From Petrosia ficiformis (lineage: Eukaryota > Porifera > Demospongiae > Haplosclerida > Petrosiidae), in assembly GCA_947044365.1 (NCBI GenBank), contig OX345636.1, forward strand, positions 27,641,466-27,705,465: DNA of 64,000 bases, written 5' to 3'. The position numbers were made by a program, and so were the translations under genes. The stretch's first letter is position 1; every line of letters begins with the position of its first letter. Below are positions 13,601 to 26,900 of the stretch, one piece after another. The notes under the pieces are model-generated. The model was not told the origin of the DNA, made no database searches, and worked only from the letters and a program-made list of their open reading frames with translations.

Positions 13601-16600
13601 TTCACATTCACAGTGACCTCAAAATTAGGATGTGTTATATGTAATATAGTGTCTAGTTTAATGTCATAAGTTAATGCATGATTATACTGTAACTCAATAA
13701 TGAAGTAAAAGATAAGAATAATTATATGAAAATGGTGCAGGTAAAAAGATAGTTGGTCCTTAAGTTATTGACATGTTTCTGAGGTCAACGTGAATGTGAT
13801 TGACCTTTAGTATAGTCCAGTATTAATCCATAAATTTCTATTTTTAGAAACATGTAATAGCCAGTGATCAAGACAAAAAAAGATATGCAGATCAATTACT
13901 ACTAATAGGACACCAACATTCAAGAAGAAGAAGCTCAACATCAAAGGAATTACCATCATCAAGTATGTTATTAAGATGTTTGATATGATTGTAGTGTTAC
14001 GACAAATTTGGCTAATACATTGCATGTTAGGGCTCAGAGAAAATTTCAAATGTTCAAACATTCGTTTGTTTGCTACACATTCGAATCTAAATTCTCCCTT
14101 TAAAGCCATGCTGCCACGCCCACTTTAATGTTTGTGCATGTGCATGCTCTAAACGTGGTTAATAATATGGACATGTTCCAGTAAAGTTACGGCTGTGTTG
14201 CTGGCTGATTTCTCAGTCCATATACTTAAAATGAGAGCTTATAATACACCAAAGGGTAATGTAAGTTCTTATGTTCACCATAATACATGTAACATACATG
14301 TATAATTGTGGTGATTCTTGAACTGAATACTGAAAACACATTATGGAACCTTATGAAATACTTCCTGTTTGGTAGTCATAAGTACAGATTCCAGCAATAC
14401 TAAATACAAGTAGAAACAGCGACAGGAACAAGACTAGTACCAATCAAGGTGAGAGCAACAATGATAAAAAATTATTTTAAAAAACATCCAAACCTTAGGA
14501 GCGTTTCTTAACAAAGTTCAATTTTGATATATCCTTATTGCATATAGTTTTAAGTACAATGGAAAGTACATGTACATCCCACCTGAGGCAACTCATTTTT
14601 CATTTTTTCATTTGTCTCAGGTGCCTGTCTTTCTTTCTTCCTTTCTTTCTTTCCATCTCAAGTCATCATGTACTGGATCAACATTACTAATCTATCACGA
14701 ATCGTTTTTGTACCCTTTCTTGTCAACAAGGAAAGCATATATATACATTAGGAATGTGTCCATGATAATTATTAATTTTATTATTACAAGGAACAGCAAA
14801 TAAACGCTTTGTATACCTACATAAGTACATGTGTATGAAGCTACAGTACATTAATTTTGTCACAAAATTAATGTACTGTAGCTTCATACACATGTACAAA
14901 ATTTTTGCGTGTTGTAAACTCTGAAACACGAACTGCATACAATGTAGTATAGATCACGATAGATGAAAGTGGTTAGTTTAAGCTGATAGACATACTCTAT
15001 TTTACCAACAAAAGGTTAGAAACTCTAGTCTTCATTAGGGTAACAAAAGCAATGTATGAAAGATAGATGTTCACATACACAAATGTAGGGCTACATATCA
15101 TGGGACAGTGTGCTGTATGTGCTCCGTTGGTACATCTGTATCACCAACTACTCTTGTTGGTACAGCTGTACTGCCAAATTCTCTTCAGGTACAATTGTGC
15201 TATTCCTAACTCTGTTATAGTATATGGTTTAATTGTGATGTTCTTCCATACTGTTATAATGTTATTAAATGTTTTTATTACACATAATAATTATAATATG
15301 CGAAAACCAGTCTTGTAGAATGATATATTATACATCCCAATCATGTAAAAGACAAAGCTACAGCAAGTGATTAAACCATGATAGTCACAAATACTTTATT
15401 TGGAGAAAAACGCAATTAAATTAATTTTTTAACCATTAAAATTAATGATTAGCAATTTATTTAGCAGTGGCTAGCGAAGTACAGAGGTCTCTAAGACTTG
15501 CTAAAGGTATCAGAAGACAGGTAAGACATTTGTGAAGCAATAAAACAGTGATCGCCCAAATAATTCAGAACTGTTTATTTTCGATCATATCTCCAAATTA
15601 TATTTTGATCCATAAGACTGGTTTTCGCAGAGTCGGTCACATATAACTAAAGTTAAAATGTATCTTGTACCTCATACATCACGGTTTTTGATAACTTATA
15701 AGGTGCACCATTAGCCCAAAGAGCTTCTTATTTGGCACTACAAAGTTCTCACTTTGAGGCAGATGGCACAGTTTATTATGATTATATTGTCACTAACAGC
15801 ATTAACTATTTGTTAATTGGCTCAAGATGTATTCCCAATGGTGCACACACTAACCATTGTTGAGCCAAGTTGACAATGAATCAAAACTTATAAAAAAAAC
15901 TCTGACGTACATGTACATGTGCATCTTACATGTACATGTAAGTTCCACCTCATTACCTGTGTACATGTTATTAAATTTCTGTCCACTTACATTCTAATCT
16001 ATAAACAATGGTCTTTGTTGTGACACTTTTAACTGTAGTCATTGCATACCTAAACCTTAATTGCAACTGAGCTTTTCTCAAATTCCTACATTTCTTAATT
16101 TACTGTATAGTTGTAGTTATATTCACAAAAGGGGTTTTAGTACTAAAATTAATTAATACTTCCTTAATGTAGTTGTCACAATACATGTATTAATTTAATG
16201 ATTTGTATATCAACAGAACGAAAGAAACTTGAACCTGTGGAAAAGGTCAAAGTCAAACCAAAAAAGAAAAAAGAAACAGTGAGAAAGAGTGTTCCTCCAA
16301 TTGTTCCTCCAATGATGGAGCCAGTAGTTCCTCCTCCTTGTGTAGGACCTGCTGCAAGACAACGTTCTTCATTGCAAAATGTGGTTGTTCCAGGCACAGA
16401 TGTATCCGTGTTTACTCCTGAATTTATGGAGTATAACAGAAGTATGTTGAACTACAGATACTTTGTTTACTTAATGGAAATTTATTTCAAAAATGCATAA
16501 AACTCAGGGCCTATAAAAAAGAGAGTGGTTGTGACAAACGAGCCAGTTGAATTTAGTTAATGGCTATGTGTAAGTTGCTATAAATGTAGCCCCAACTTAA

Positions 16601-17594
16601 GTGCACATTTATGTACTATAGTACTATTTTGGAATTGACTTGCATTTAATAATAAATTCTTTACTTTCTAGTTCCTCAAATTTTTCACATTAATAAGTGC
16701 CTTTTTATTAGTGTTGTACCTATATTGGTATAGGTAAATGTATAGGTGCCTATACCAAGTAAATATAGGTATAGGCAAGTACATGTAGTATAGGGCAGAT
16801 ACAGATATTTTATAGACCAAGTTTTGAAACTCTATAGTACTATTTTACTGTAGGATACAACAGTCAGAATCATATTTTTTTGAGTCATTTTCATCTTTTC
16901 CAGTAGTTTGTGAGTTTCATTTTCCAACAGAAATGGCTTTATATATAGAGCAGTGCTAAACATTAGGGATGTACACATGTATATACTGGAAAAAGGAGTG
17001 AACACATGTACATATAGGTATAGGCAGTTTTAGTTGCCTATAATATCTGCCTAGTATAGGTACAACACTACTTTTTATATAGTATAGTAGTTGGCACACT
17101 GTACCTCTCCCTCATTTTTAAATCCACAGTGAAACACCAATCTGTTTATGTAAGAATAGTTTGTGTGAAGTTAAGAAGTTCATCATTAATTTTTTTACTC
17201 TCACTATATAGAGCTCAACTCTCAGTTGATGCAGTTACGTAAAAAGAATAATGATCTTGGTGAGCAGAACCAAAGACTACAAGAGAATGTGACTGATATT
17301 GAACAGAACATTGTACTACTACAGACAAAAATTGAACAACAACAAGTGCAAAATAAATTACTGGAAGACACTCTAAGCACACTGAAGCACACTATAGCTG
17401 ATGCTATATCTGAGTTTAAATTACCTAACATTTGCTTAACATCCTCGACTCCAGAAGGACTTCTGGAAGAACTCATGAGTTATCGTGAGGTACAAGAAGT
17501 TCAGGACTTCATTAAGGATGCTGTAATAAGGATTAGAGAAAGGGTATCAGAGATATGCGGAAAAAGCATAGACAAGAATGCCCAAGTTCAGTAA
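10609..17594 (+). CDS. HMG20: HMG20A/B-like HMG-box protein (BRAF35 family)
   Basis: Seven exons join in phase to 368 codons plus stop: 10609-10678, 13230-13438, 13848-13962, 14383-14448 (acceptor least certain), 15468-15506, 16217-16441 and 17212-17594. The HMG box starts at PKRPMSAFLLFCREKRKEV, runs through LSRLWKEMSIEEKE and ends in KHVIASDQDKKRYADQ. A Pro/Lys-rich linker follows, then FTPEFMEYNR and a long coiled coil beginning LNSQLMQLRKKN. This order (HMG box, linker, FTxEF motif, coiled coil, about 350 residues) is that of HMG20A/HMG20B, subunits or competitors within the LSD1-CoREST repressor complex that bind DNA non-specifically. Whether this single gene precedes the A/B split cannot be told here. 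Intron 1 contains a 1.4-kb foldback element. The gene is divergently paired with the DAPP1-like gene and ends 357 bp before the STRAD-like gene on the same strand. Confidence 0.9.
11285..12642. mobile_element. 1.36-kb foldback element in HMG20-like intron 1
   Basis: Two arms of about 620-690 bp are reverse complements with few differences: tatggagcgttatcagtgtc at 11290 mirrors gacactgataacgctccata at 12618, and ccctacataagca at 11890 mirrors acttatgtaggg at 11946. The loop is about 45 bp. Each arm carries a tandem run of a 21-22-bp unit (attaataaccaccctcacg). A diverged single arm lies at 33.94-34.05 kb. Confidence 0.8.
13589..13812 (+). mobile_element. MITE family 2, copy 2
   Basis: Ends aaggtctgttcacattcac and gaatgtgattgacctttag form an inverted pair, just before the second half-HMG exon (13848). 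Confidence 0.65.
14574..14662 (+). mobile_element. tRNA-derived SINE, 3' fragment
   Basis: Only the part after box B is left (cccacctgaggcaactcat, tttc-rich tail). Confidence 0.6.
14826..14896. repeat. Near-perfect palindrome
   Basis: The arms gtacatgtgtatgaagctac and gtagcttcatacacatgtac, continued by agtacattaattttgt, mirror each other around cac; about 34 bp per arm. Confidence 0.8.
15680..15905 (+). mobile_element. MITE family 1, copy 4
   Basis: Copy in an HMG20-like intron; diverged left end acggtttttgataactta. Confidence 0.7.
16705..17072 (+). mobile_element. MITE family 5 (TIR tagtgttgtacctata)
   Basis: Inverted ends tagtgttgtacctata and tataggtacaacacta; interior is rich in tataggtatagg. 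In the last HMG20-like intron. Confidence 0.65.
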
Positions 17595-17950
17595 CATTCT
17601 AAGTAATCAAATCTATTTAAATCACAAGTGATATCAAAAAACACGATTATTATTATCAATGTTAATAATTATTATTGCAAGAAAATAATATTATATTGAG
17701 AATTATTTGACTGACAGCACAAGTGTACCTTTCTAAATACTGGGAATATTGATTAATTATGAATAATGCATACAAACGAAGACGCGACGCATATAGCATC
17801 ATAATTATCACATGTCATATTAGCCTATACAGTGCAGTATGTAACGTGTCGTGAATGTACATTTACGTCATTGTTTTGTCCGAGGGTGTGGTAATTTCCT
17901 ATGTTATATATATCTGTTTTTGATTTCCTTCTTTCACTAAACTTGTCTTC

Positions 17951-20900
17951 ATGGTAAGTCACTAAGTGTATTATTAATAATTATGTAATAATTATTAAAC
18001 GTGTCTGATGAATGAAAAGTGTTGTGTGTGGACTGGGTAGTTTGGTCTGATGCTATTATGTATGTATGTATGTATATATATATATATATATATATAATTA
18101 TATATATATTTTATATATATGTAATTATAATATATGTAATATATATAATATGCTAATAGTCCTATATACAAAATATAGAACCTGAGTTTTGTGTCCGAGG
18201 ATGTGATAGAGCCCGAGCCTGTGAGGGCTATATCACATCCGAGGACACAAAATAAGGGTCCTATGCAGTATATAGGACCTATTAGTATACTATATATACA
18301 GTATATTGTATGATGGTAACATCTCCTGCATAGTGTGCACATGGAAGGTCTATATACAATATGTAGAACTCACCGTATCAAAGGGATGATGTCACCATCA
18401 TACTATATATATTTATATATAATATATAATTATTATTAGTTATGTTTGTGATTTAATGCTACAATGTGTTTGTTGTCCTAGCTGCCATGTTGCCGTAGTA
18501 GTTTATCTCAAGTAGCTCCACAAGAAATAAGTTCCTCTACTTCAAGTGCTGATAGTCTTATCATGGCTGTTGAACAGGATACTAATACAATAACAACACC
18601 ATTGGTAACTACTAATATCATTCCCTTTGTGTAGTACACATTAAGTGTATTTCTATGTAGATTAAATATACTGTCTAATAGGCAGGCAGGGGTGTGGAAA
18701 TACATGTACAGTGTATTGACCCAAATGTCGGACCTTTTTTTAACTACTCTTGTTCTGCTTCCCATATACTTTGTATTTTCAAATTTATTACACAATGCTG
18801 TATATGACTTGCTGTTTCCATACCAGTGCTATTAGGTCACTGTGTACTGAAGCTACTTCCAAGTTTTGAGGACTAACCTCATTTAACAAGACCTACATGT
18901 AGGATGGAGGATTTGTGTATTGAGACCAAGCATGTTCAAACTAGTCTTGTGTAACCAGCCTCTCCCACTCAAATGAAGTGGGAATGATCTGGGAGATCTG
19001 TATTGAAGTAGCTGATATCTGGTGATTTCACTTAATGTGGGAAGGGCTGTCTATGAGAGACTATTTCCATAGCCTGGTTGTAAAAGATGCAAACCGCATA
19101 TGGCACACCATTGGCCCAAAGAGCTTCTTATATGGCACTGCACAATTCTCTCTTTGGGCCAGTGGCACAGTTAATTTTGATCATATTGTCACTAACAGCA
19201 CTAACTCTTTGTTAATTGGCTCAAGATGTATTCCCAATTGTGCACACACTAACCATTGTTGAACCAATTTAGCCCATGCTTCAAAACCTGTTAAAAACTC
19301 TGATGCAAACACATCTTTTCCTATTATAATTGAAAGCTTTGATCTACTTGTTTTTAACTCCAGTCTACATGTACCTTTGGCAGTTTGAATTGTTCCATAC
19401 TTATCCAATCACCTCCAGTTAAATCACCAGATATCCCGTGAAAGCACTGGATGATTGCCTCAACACACATCTCCCAGACCCTTCCTGCTTTGTCAGAGTG
19501 AGAAGGGCTGCCTATGCGAGACTATGTTTGCACTTATTAATTTAGCCATTTGTCAGTAGATTGAAGGACCAGTATTAGTGTTTTGACAGTACTTTACACA
19601 ATACACAATGCATTGATCTAGATACACTGGTGTGGAAACAGCCAGTCATGTAGGACCTTGTCCGATAAATCTAGTGAATGTCCGGTAAATTGAAACTAAA
19701 CTGTATACAAAGTATATGGGGAGCAGGACAAGAGTGATGAAAATAGGTTGAGCAGGTTGCTCAATATTTCCATACCCCTGTCTAGATGCATGACCGTACA
19801 TGTACATAATTAATTTCATTTATTTATCAGGAAATGAGTGTTGGTAGTGCAGCTGCATTTTCTGTTCCCACAAATGATTCTTCATTTCTTCCTACTAGTG
19901 GATTGACTACTTTGCAGAGTGATTATAAAGTGCTTGAGTCTGTAGGTAAGTTAAAAAAGTGTTGGATGTTTTACAGTGTGAGATTATTTAGAGAATTTAC
20001 AGTATGTATTCCAATTATAAGACACTTAATTAATTAACCGTTAGAAGACTGATGTCACATACATGTACATGTACTGTACATGTACTGTACATGTACATGT
20101 ATATGTGACAATTGGACCCCTATGCAGTTCGGAGTGTGTTCCTAGCATTACGAAGCACTCCAAATGTTTGTGATCGATTTCAGAGATAAGCCCAAAATGG
20201 CTTTAAAAAAACGTTGATGGTTTTTTCAGCCATCCTTTCCCTAAATATGGACATTTCCCTTGCTGTAGCTGTTGCCATTATGCAGTAGGGATGTTTTGTT
20301 TGCCCCAGTTGCAGTCAAAAGAGGGAGAACAATTAGTCCTAAAATGTGCTTGAGGACTTTCGAGTCCCGGTAAGCAAGTTGGTAGAAGTAGTACTCCATG
20401 TCGGAAAAGGAGCCAAGTTTGGACTAGAGAAAGTGAACAGTGCCAAAATATATGCAGAGACGCCAGTGTTGGAAGTGGAAAGAATTTTGAAAAACAAGCT
20501 CACTCCTCTAAGGTTTAAGAAAAAAAAAATTATTTATGCAAAATGATTGAATGACAAATCTTCAATTAAACAAGGTATACAGAGAAAATATATTCCTATG
20601 ATTGCTTTGTCACAGCATGACCATAGAGTTCCTTTATTCTATGGTCATAGTGGTGTCATCATTCGATAATCATGGCTGACTTTCTCATGCATATGCCTAT
20701 CTGTCATTGTTTTGATTATCCACTTTTTACTTTCTTGTAGAACTTTAGGAATACATTTCCGCTAGCATAGTTATTAGTAAGTTTCCAGTTCCTAGACTAT
20801 GTAAACTACAAGCAGCCTTCTTCCTGCTGGTCTGTAGAGCTTGAATGTACATGTACATGTACATTGTACGTTCTATTATGTGCCATCCCCATTAATTGTC

Positions 20901-23900
20901 CAGGCTACTCGGAATTAAAAAATCATCGTATTAATTACTCAGTAGTTTCATTTCCACACTACAGTAGTTCAACAGTACTTTTGACAGTAATTAATGTACT
21001 TGTCAATTGAACACCACAGTAGTGAGACACTAATTACTATGGTAGAACTAAGGTAATTACTGTTACAGTATGGTGACATTTTATTGGCATATATATACTG
21101 TAAATTGACACAAACACATTTGAACAACTTACTGTAGTAACCTTGAAGGTTGCTTCAAATTTTGCCTACTCCCCAAGTCATTTCTGTTATTTCTGGCCCA
21201 CTGAAAACATTCATAATAGTCATTCTCATCTGGTGTTGACTTGATCTTCCCTGAGATACATGTACATGTTGGTAGCTCAGTTGGTAGAGCATCTGTCCGG
21301 AGTACAGAGTGTCGTGGGTTCGAATCCCACCTGAGGCAACTCTCATTTTCAGTTTTCCATTGCCTCAGGTGTCTTTCTTTCCTTCTTTCTTTCTTTCTTT
21401 CTTTCTTTCTACATCTCCAATAACATCATATACATATGCATGTGCAACCAATTAGTATAAATTAATAGTAATTTTGAAATAGAATTCTGACATGAATTGT
21501 TTGCTTACTTGTCTCTTGTATTTAGGAGTAGGGTGTTATGGACTGGCTAATATTATACTCACTTACCACAAACCCACTAAATTTTTTGGTGTTATTAGAC
21601 AAATTGATCTGGAAATGTTAACTGCACAAAAGTTAGAAGAGGTAAGTGAATTACACATAGAATATATTCATTGCTAGCTTGTTGCTCATACTATTCTACC
21701 GGCCATTATAGTCATCATTTCCTTGTTTATATCACTGTTTGTCAATGGCATAGGAAGCAAATTTGCTTTGTGTGTGTTGGTATGGAGTATAAAAAATGGG
21801 TGCACCAAAGGTGTGTGGGTGTTCATTAATTATTCATTGTGATGTGATCAGTAATCATTGTAATTAATTTTTGTGTACTATGGCATCAGTGTTTTTTATA
21901 AGCTCATATGGTGCACCATTGGCCCATAAAGCCTTCTTATTTGGCACTGCACAGTTCTCTCTTTGTGCCAGTGGCGCAGTTAATTATGATTATATTATTA
22001 GTAACAGCATTAACTCTTAGTTAATTGGCTCAAGATGTATTCTCAATGGCGCACACACTAACCATTTTTGAGCCAATTTGGCCCAAGCTTCAAAAGTTAT
22101 CAAAAACTCTGTATGGCATCATACCACCACTGCAAATAAATGGTTCTCTCAAGTCTCTCACTTGTTACAAGCAAGAAGTAAGATACTTACAAGCACAAAT
22201 CATTGTAGTGACTCTAATTCTAATGCTACTGGATATTGAAATTAATTTTTAGGAAGGGGTTAGCTCTCCCTAATACAATTATGCAAAGACCCCCTCCCCT
22301 CCTCTATACTAATCAACCCAACATAAAATTGACCGGTTAAAATGACCGACCACGTGCACATTTGAATGGTCATTCTAATTATTTGCTCGGAAAATGGCCG
22401 ATGGCCGACTGTAATATTGTACACTGTACAGGTATTTGGCATTTTGCCATCTTATTTGATGGGTGCAGTAGCCCTTTTTAAAATTTGCGTTAGAATATTT
22501 GAAGCCTAAAGAGTCAGGTAAAGGATAACCATAACCGCTGTACCACAAAAGAGGACACATTTTAAGTCAAACTTTTGGTTCTAGATCTTAGCTATTAATT
22601 ATATGCTCACCATGGCTAGCTTATATAGATTGGGATCAGTGTTTTTGATAAACTTACATATATGGTGCACCATTGGCCCAAAGAGCTCCTTATTTGGCAC
22701 TGCACAGTTCTCTCTTTGGGCCAGTGGTGCAGTTAATTATGATTATATTGTCACTAGCAGCATTACCTCTTTGTTAATTGGCTCAAGATGTATTCCCAAT
22801 GGTGCACACACTAACCATTGTTGAGCCAAATTGGCCCATGCTTCAAAACTTATCAAAAACTCTGATGGGATAATGATTATCATGAATATCACAAGTGTGC
22901 AAAATAAAAGTAACTATCAATCAGATTAATTGTGTACCGTCTTTTTTTAGATTCAGCTCGAGATGAGTACTTCTAAATCTCTCTCTCATCCAAACATTAT
23001 TTCTTATTTGTGTAGTTTTGTCTGTGATTCTAAACTTTGGGCTGTGCAACAACTAATGCATTATGGTGAGTATAATTAATCAGGGCAAAGAAATGTTTTG
23101 GAGACATACCCCAGACACTACCAACAATAGATCCTATTGAAACACTGTGTATTAACTATTAACTAAAGGTCATTCATGTTCACTATGACCTCAGAAAAAT
23201 GTTCATAACTTTAGTTTGGAATGTCCAGCAATCTTTTTACCTGCACCATTTTCATATAATAGTCCTTCCCATGCTTTTTTGTGCATGTCAAATTTTAATC
23301 CAATGCTTCATTGATGAGTTACAATATAATCATGTATTAACCTTATGACATACATGTACATGTAAAACTACAATGTATACACTACATGTATATTACATGT
23401 AAAGTCATCGCATACTAAATTTGAGGACATCGTGAATGTGAACAGACTAATTTACAATGTAATATACATGTAAACGCACATGTACATGTACATGTAACAT
23501 TAAACAAAATTTTGTGGTGATATGATTGGAAATATTGTTTGTTGCATCCACATTACATTTGTACATGTACATGTATAATCATTTAATGATGCACCACTTG
23601 CTGCAAATTGTAGGTGGAAGGTTATGATATTTATTTTGTGTGGTACAACTAGACATATTAAACGTGAAGCACTTCAAGCACATCAAACCAAAACACAATG
23701 ATGTAAAAATTTGATTGAAGTCTAGCTACCTTGCAGGAGGAACTATTTTCCTGTTCAGTAGCAGCTTCGTGATCACTGTTCATCCTCTTATTCTAATAAT
23801 GGTTGTACCAGGTTGATTTGTAAACGTAGCATTTGCAATGATCACAATAACGTCTAGGGATCGATTTTGTCTTCTAGGACGCTCATTCATGACCCCCTTT

Positions 23901-26900
23901 GTCACGTCTGCTATCACTTGACATAATATTATTATTATTATTATTATTATAGTACATGTACAGTATATTTTATACACAGGCTCATGTGCTGATATAATGC
24001 ATTCTGTAAAACCGTTTAACAATGGATTTCAAGAAAATGTGATTTCGATTATTCTGAGAGACATTGTTAGAGCAGTACATTATCTACATTCATTAGGTTT
24101 TGTACATAGGTATGTGAGAGAATGGTATAATATGTCATCATACACATAATGTACATTACTTGTACAGTGTATGTGACTTAATCTTTGGAAAAACAAGATA
24201 TATAGAGAAAAAAGTATCCCTATGACTGCTTTGTGGTGTCCAGCATTCAATACTCATGGCTAACTTTACCATGCCTGAAACACATCAGCCTATTATAGTT
24301 ATTTTGATGATCTACTCTGTTTACCTTTTAAAGGACCTTGTAGAACTTTAGGAATATATTTCGGGTAGAATAGCTAGCTATTAGTTCTAGTTTCTACGTA
24401 AGCTACATAGCTTTCTTTCTGCGTTATTTTACGTGCCACGCCCATTAATTGACCAAGCCCCCCCCCGGAATGACGTACTTCCTTAACTACGTATACAACG
24501 CATACTCACGTAAGTGGCCACAAACATATATATATATGTATATAAACATACATCGAACCCGTGGGAAAGCAATCATAGGGATGGCTCTATGGGCCATAAA
24601 AGCACTTTCCTGCAACATCAAACACTTACTTTCAATCACTTGCCATTCTGCCAGGAAGTCAATGAAATTTGGTACGTGTATTCAGTATTCAGAATGGGAG
24701 AATTAGAAACAGAAAACATCAGGTACATCTATCCAACTAGAGATTGGATATAGACAGTACTGCATTTAGAAAAGTTGCCAAGAGGGGATAAAACAGGTGT
24801 GGGGAACAAAGTTTATCATCCATGTGCCTGTGCACATAGCCAACTTGGGAGTACTCCCCCCAGGACAATTTTAATTGTAGACTCTCCGTGATCACTTCTG
24901 GTGCATTTGCAGACAAATATTTGACCACAAAAGATATTTGCTGAGCAGGTTTGAATCTAGTAAAAGGGGGCAAATGCAGCCCTGAATACAGGACCTTTTA
25001 ATATCTAGTCATTTCTTTTCTGAGTACTGCTACATGTATAATGATTACAGTTCTTCATGATCTTAGTCTCTTTTATTTACGTTGACCTGAAGAAGGCTGT
25101 ACATTTATAATGTCAAAATGTTGCATGGAGCTGCTATTGTACACCTGAATAGACACAAGCGTTTGATCTACATGTACATGTAATTTTACACTTTCAAGCA
25201 AATTTAATTTGGATTGAACGCTTGCATTTAATCGCTCATCACTATGCCATTTTGTACAGGAGTTCAATGCCTAAGAATCTACCAAATTTCATAGAATTCC
25301 AACACAAAATGGTAGATGAATATGTGTATTGATCGTAAGCATTTGATAAAAATTATTTTGCATGAAAGTGTCCCTTCTAGAAAATTAGGTCACATTTACA
25401 AAAATGATGTAGTCAACTCATCAATAAATTTGATATCTACTATTACCATATGGACTGCTAGACTTCTTGATGGTTGATTAGTTTAGGATTGTACTAATCC
25501 CAAAGCTACATGTGTAGCTTCAAAGTTTTCAAACCTAGTCCTGTATTTCTACATGTACAATTTGATTCTCTCGTGCCAATTACATGTATATTTATTGTCA
25601 CTATTAATTGTTTAGGAGTATTCGTGCTAAACACTTCCTCATTAATGATCAAGGTGTCGTAAAACTGTCTGGTTTAAGATCTGTTGTTTCATTGATTCAA
25701 GGAGGTTCTCGTAAAAAGGTAATATTAGTGACATCAGTAGCTTATGATTGCCGCAAAGTGGCGCAAAAGAGCGTCAAACTTCAGTATATTTTGCAAACCA
25801 TCTGTTGTCAAATCAAATCTGGGCAAAGTGCCTTATGTGATAAACTGCATAAGTGATATACATGTAAGTAGGCATGATAAGTGCTTATTAAAATTAAAAA
25901 ATAAAACTATTTATAAAATTATTATTAATTGTGTAGTCTGTATAATCCCCCACTTCTTTCCAGACAGAAACAATACTAATGTAGTCAGCAAAGGATAGGT
26001 GCTACCAAACTCTGTAACAAAAGTGTCAAAGTACTGTGTTGATTCTACAGGGTGTACAAATTGACTATTAATAGACAACAACAAAAGAAATATCTCTAAT
26101 GAAATAAGCACATGATGATTAGTTTGTGACCTGTAGCAGGATTTGAAACCGCCTCGTATTCAAGCTTTCCTCTTGAGTTTCTTCTTTGCTTGTAGAACTT
26201 GTGTTTTGGGCTTCCAGTTAGTTTGAAGTGTCCCTTTTGAAATGTTCCATCCTAGAAATCTGTGCATTGGTTTTTTGATTTCAATTTCATCTCTACTAAA
26301 CGACGAATCTGTTTAGGACTGTGGCTTGACAGTTCTTCTGCACGAGTTCGTTCAACCTTGTTTTCTTGACTGTGATTCTAATAATTGCCCACCCACTTCC
26401 GAACACTTATCTTAAACCCATCCTTTTGACCATATTTGGAGTTTTGCTGAAAGTGTGATTCAACAACAGTTTGACGCTCCTTCGCACCGATTCGCAACAC
26501 TCATAAGCTCCAGGTGACATACAATGTGCAGTACTATGCATGATTTTGAACTACAGCACGTACATGTACCTTATAAAGTGTACATGTTGTAGCTCCCATC
26601 ATAGTATATACATGTACATGTAAACTTAATAATGTTAGGTACTGTACATGTACATGTAAGTTCAAAAGCACACATGTAGGTCAGAAGCTTTTAATGTACT
26701 TCTCTTTATCCCTACAACTTGACTGCTTATAAACAAGATACATGTATAGAGAAAAAATTTATCCCTATGACTGATTGGTGCTGTCCAGCATTCAGCAGTC
26801 ATGGCTTACTTTATCATGCCTGAAACACATCAGCCTATTATAGTTATATTGATTATCTACTCTGTTTACCTTTTAAAGGACCTTGTACAACTTTAGAAAT

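Noticed and set aside
20346..20543. 66-codon ORF with VGKGAKFGLEKVNSAKIYAE
   Set aside because: Lies in a STRAD intron without splice sites in phase, and I recognise no family; it may be a mobile-element scrap.
21265..21345. Possible functional tRNA gene
   Set aside because: Box A and B are clear, but the acceptor stem does not close properly and the unit continues into the shared SINE tail found in four other places.
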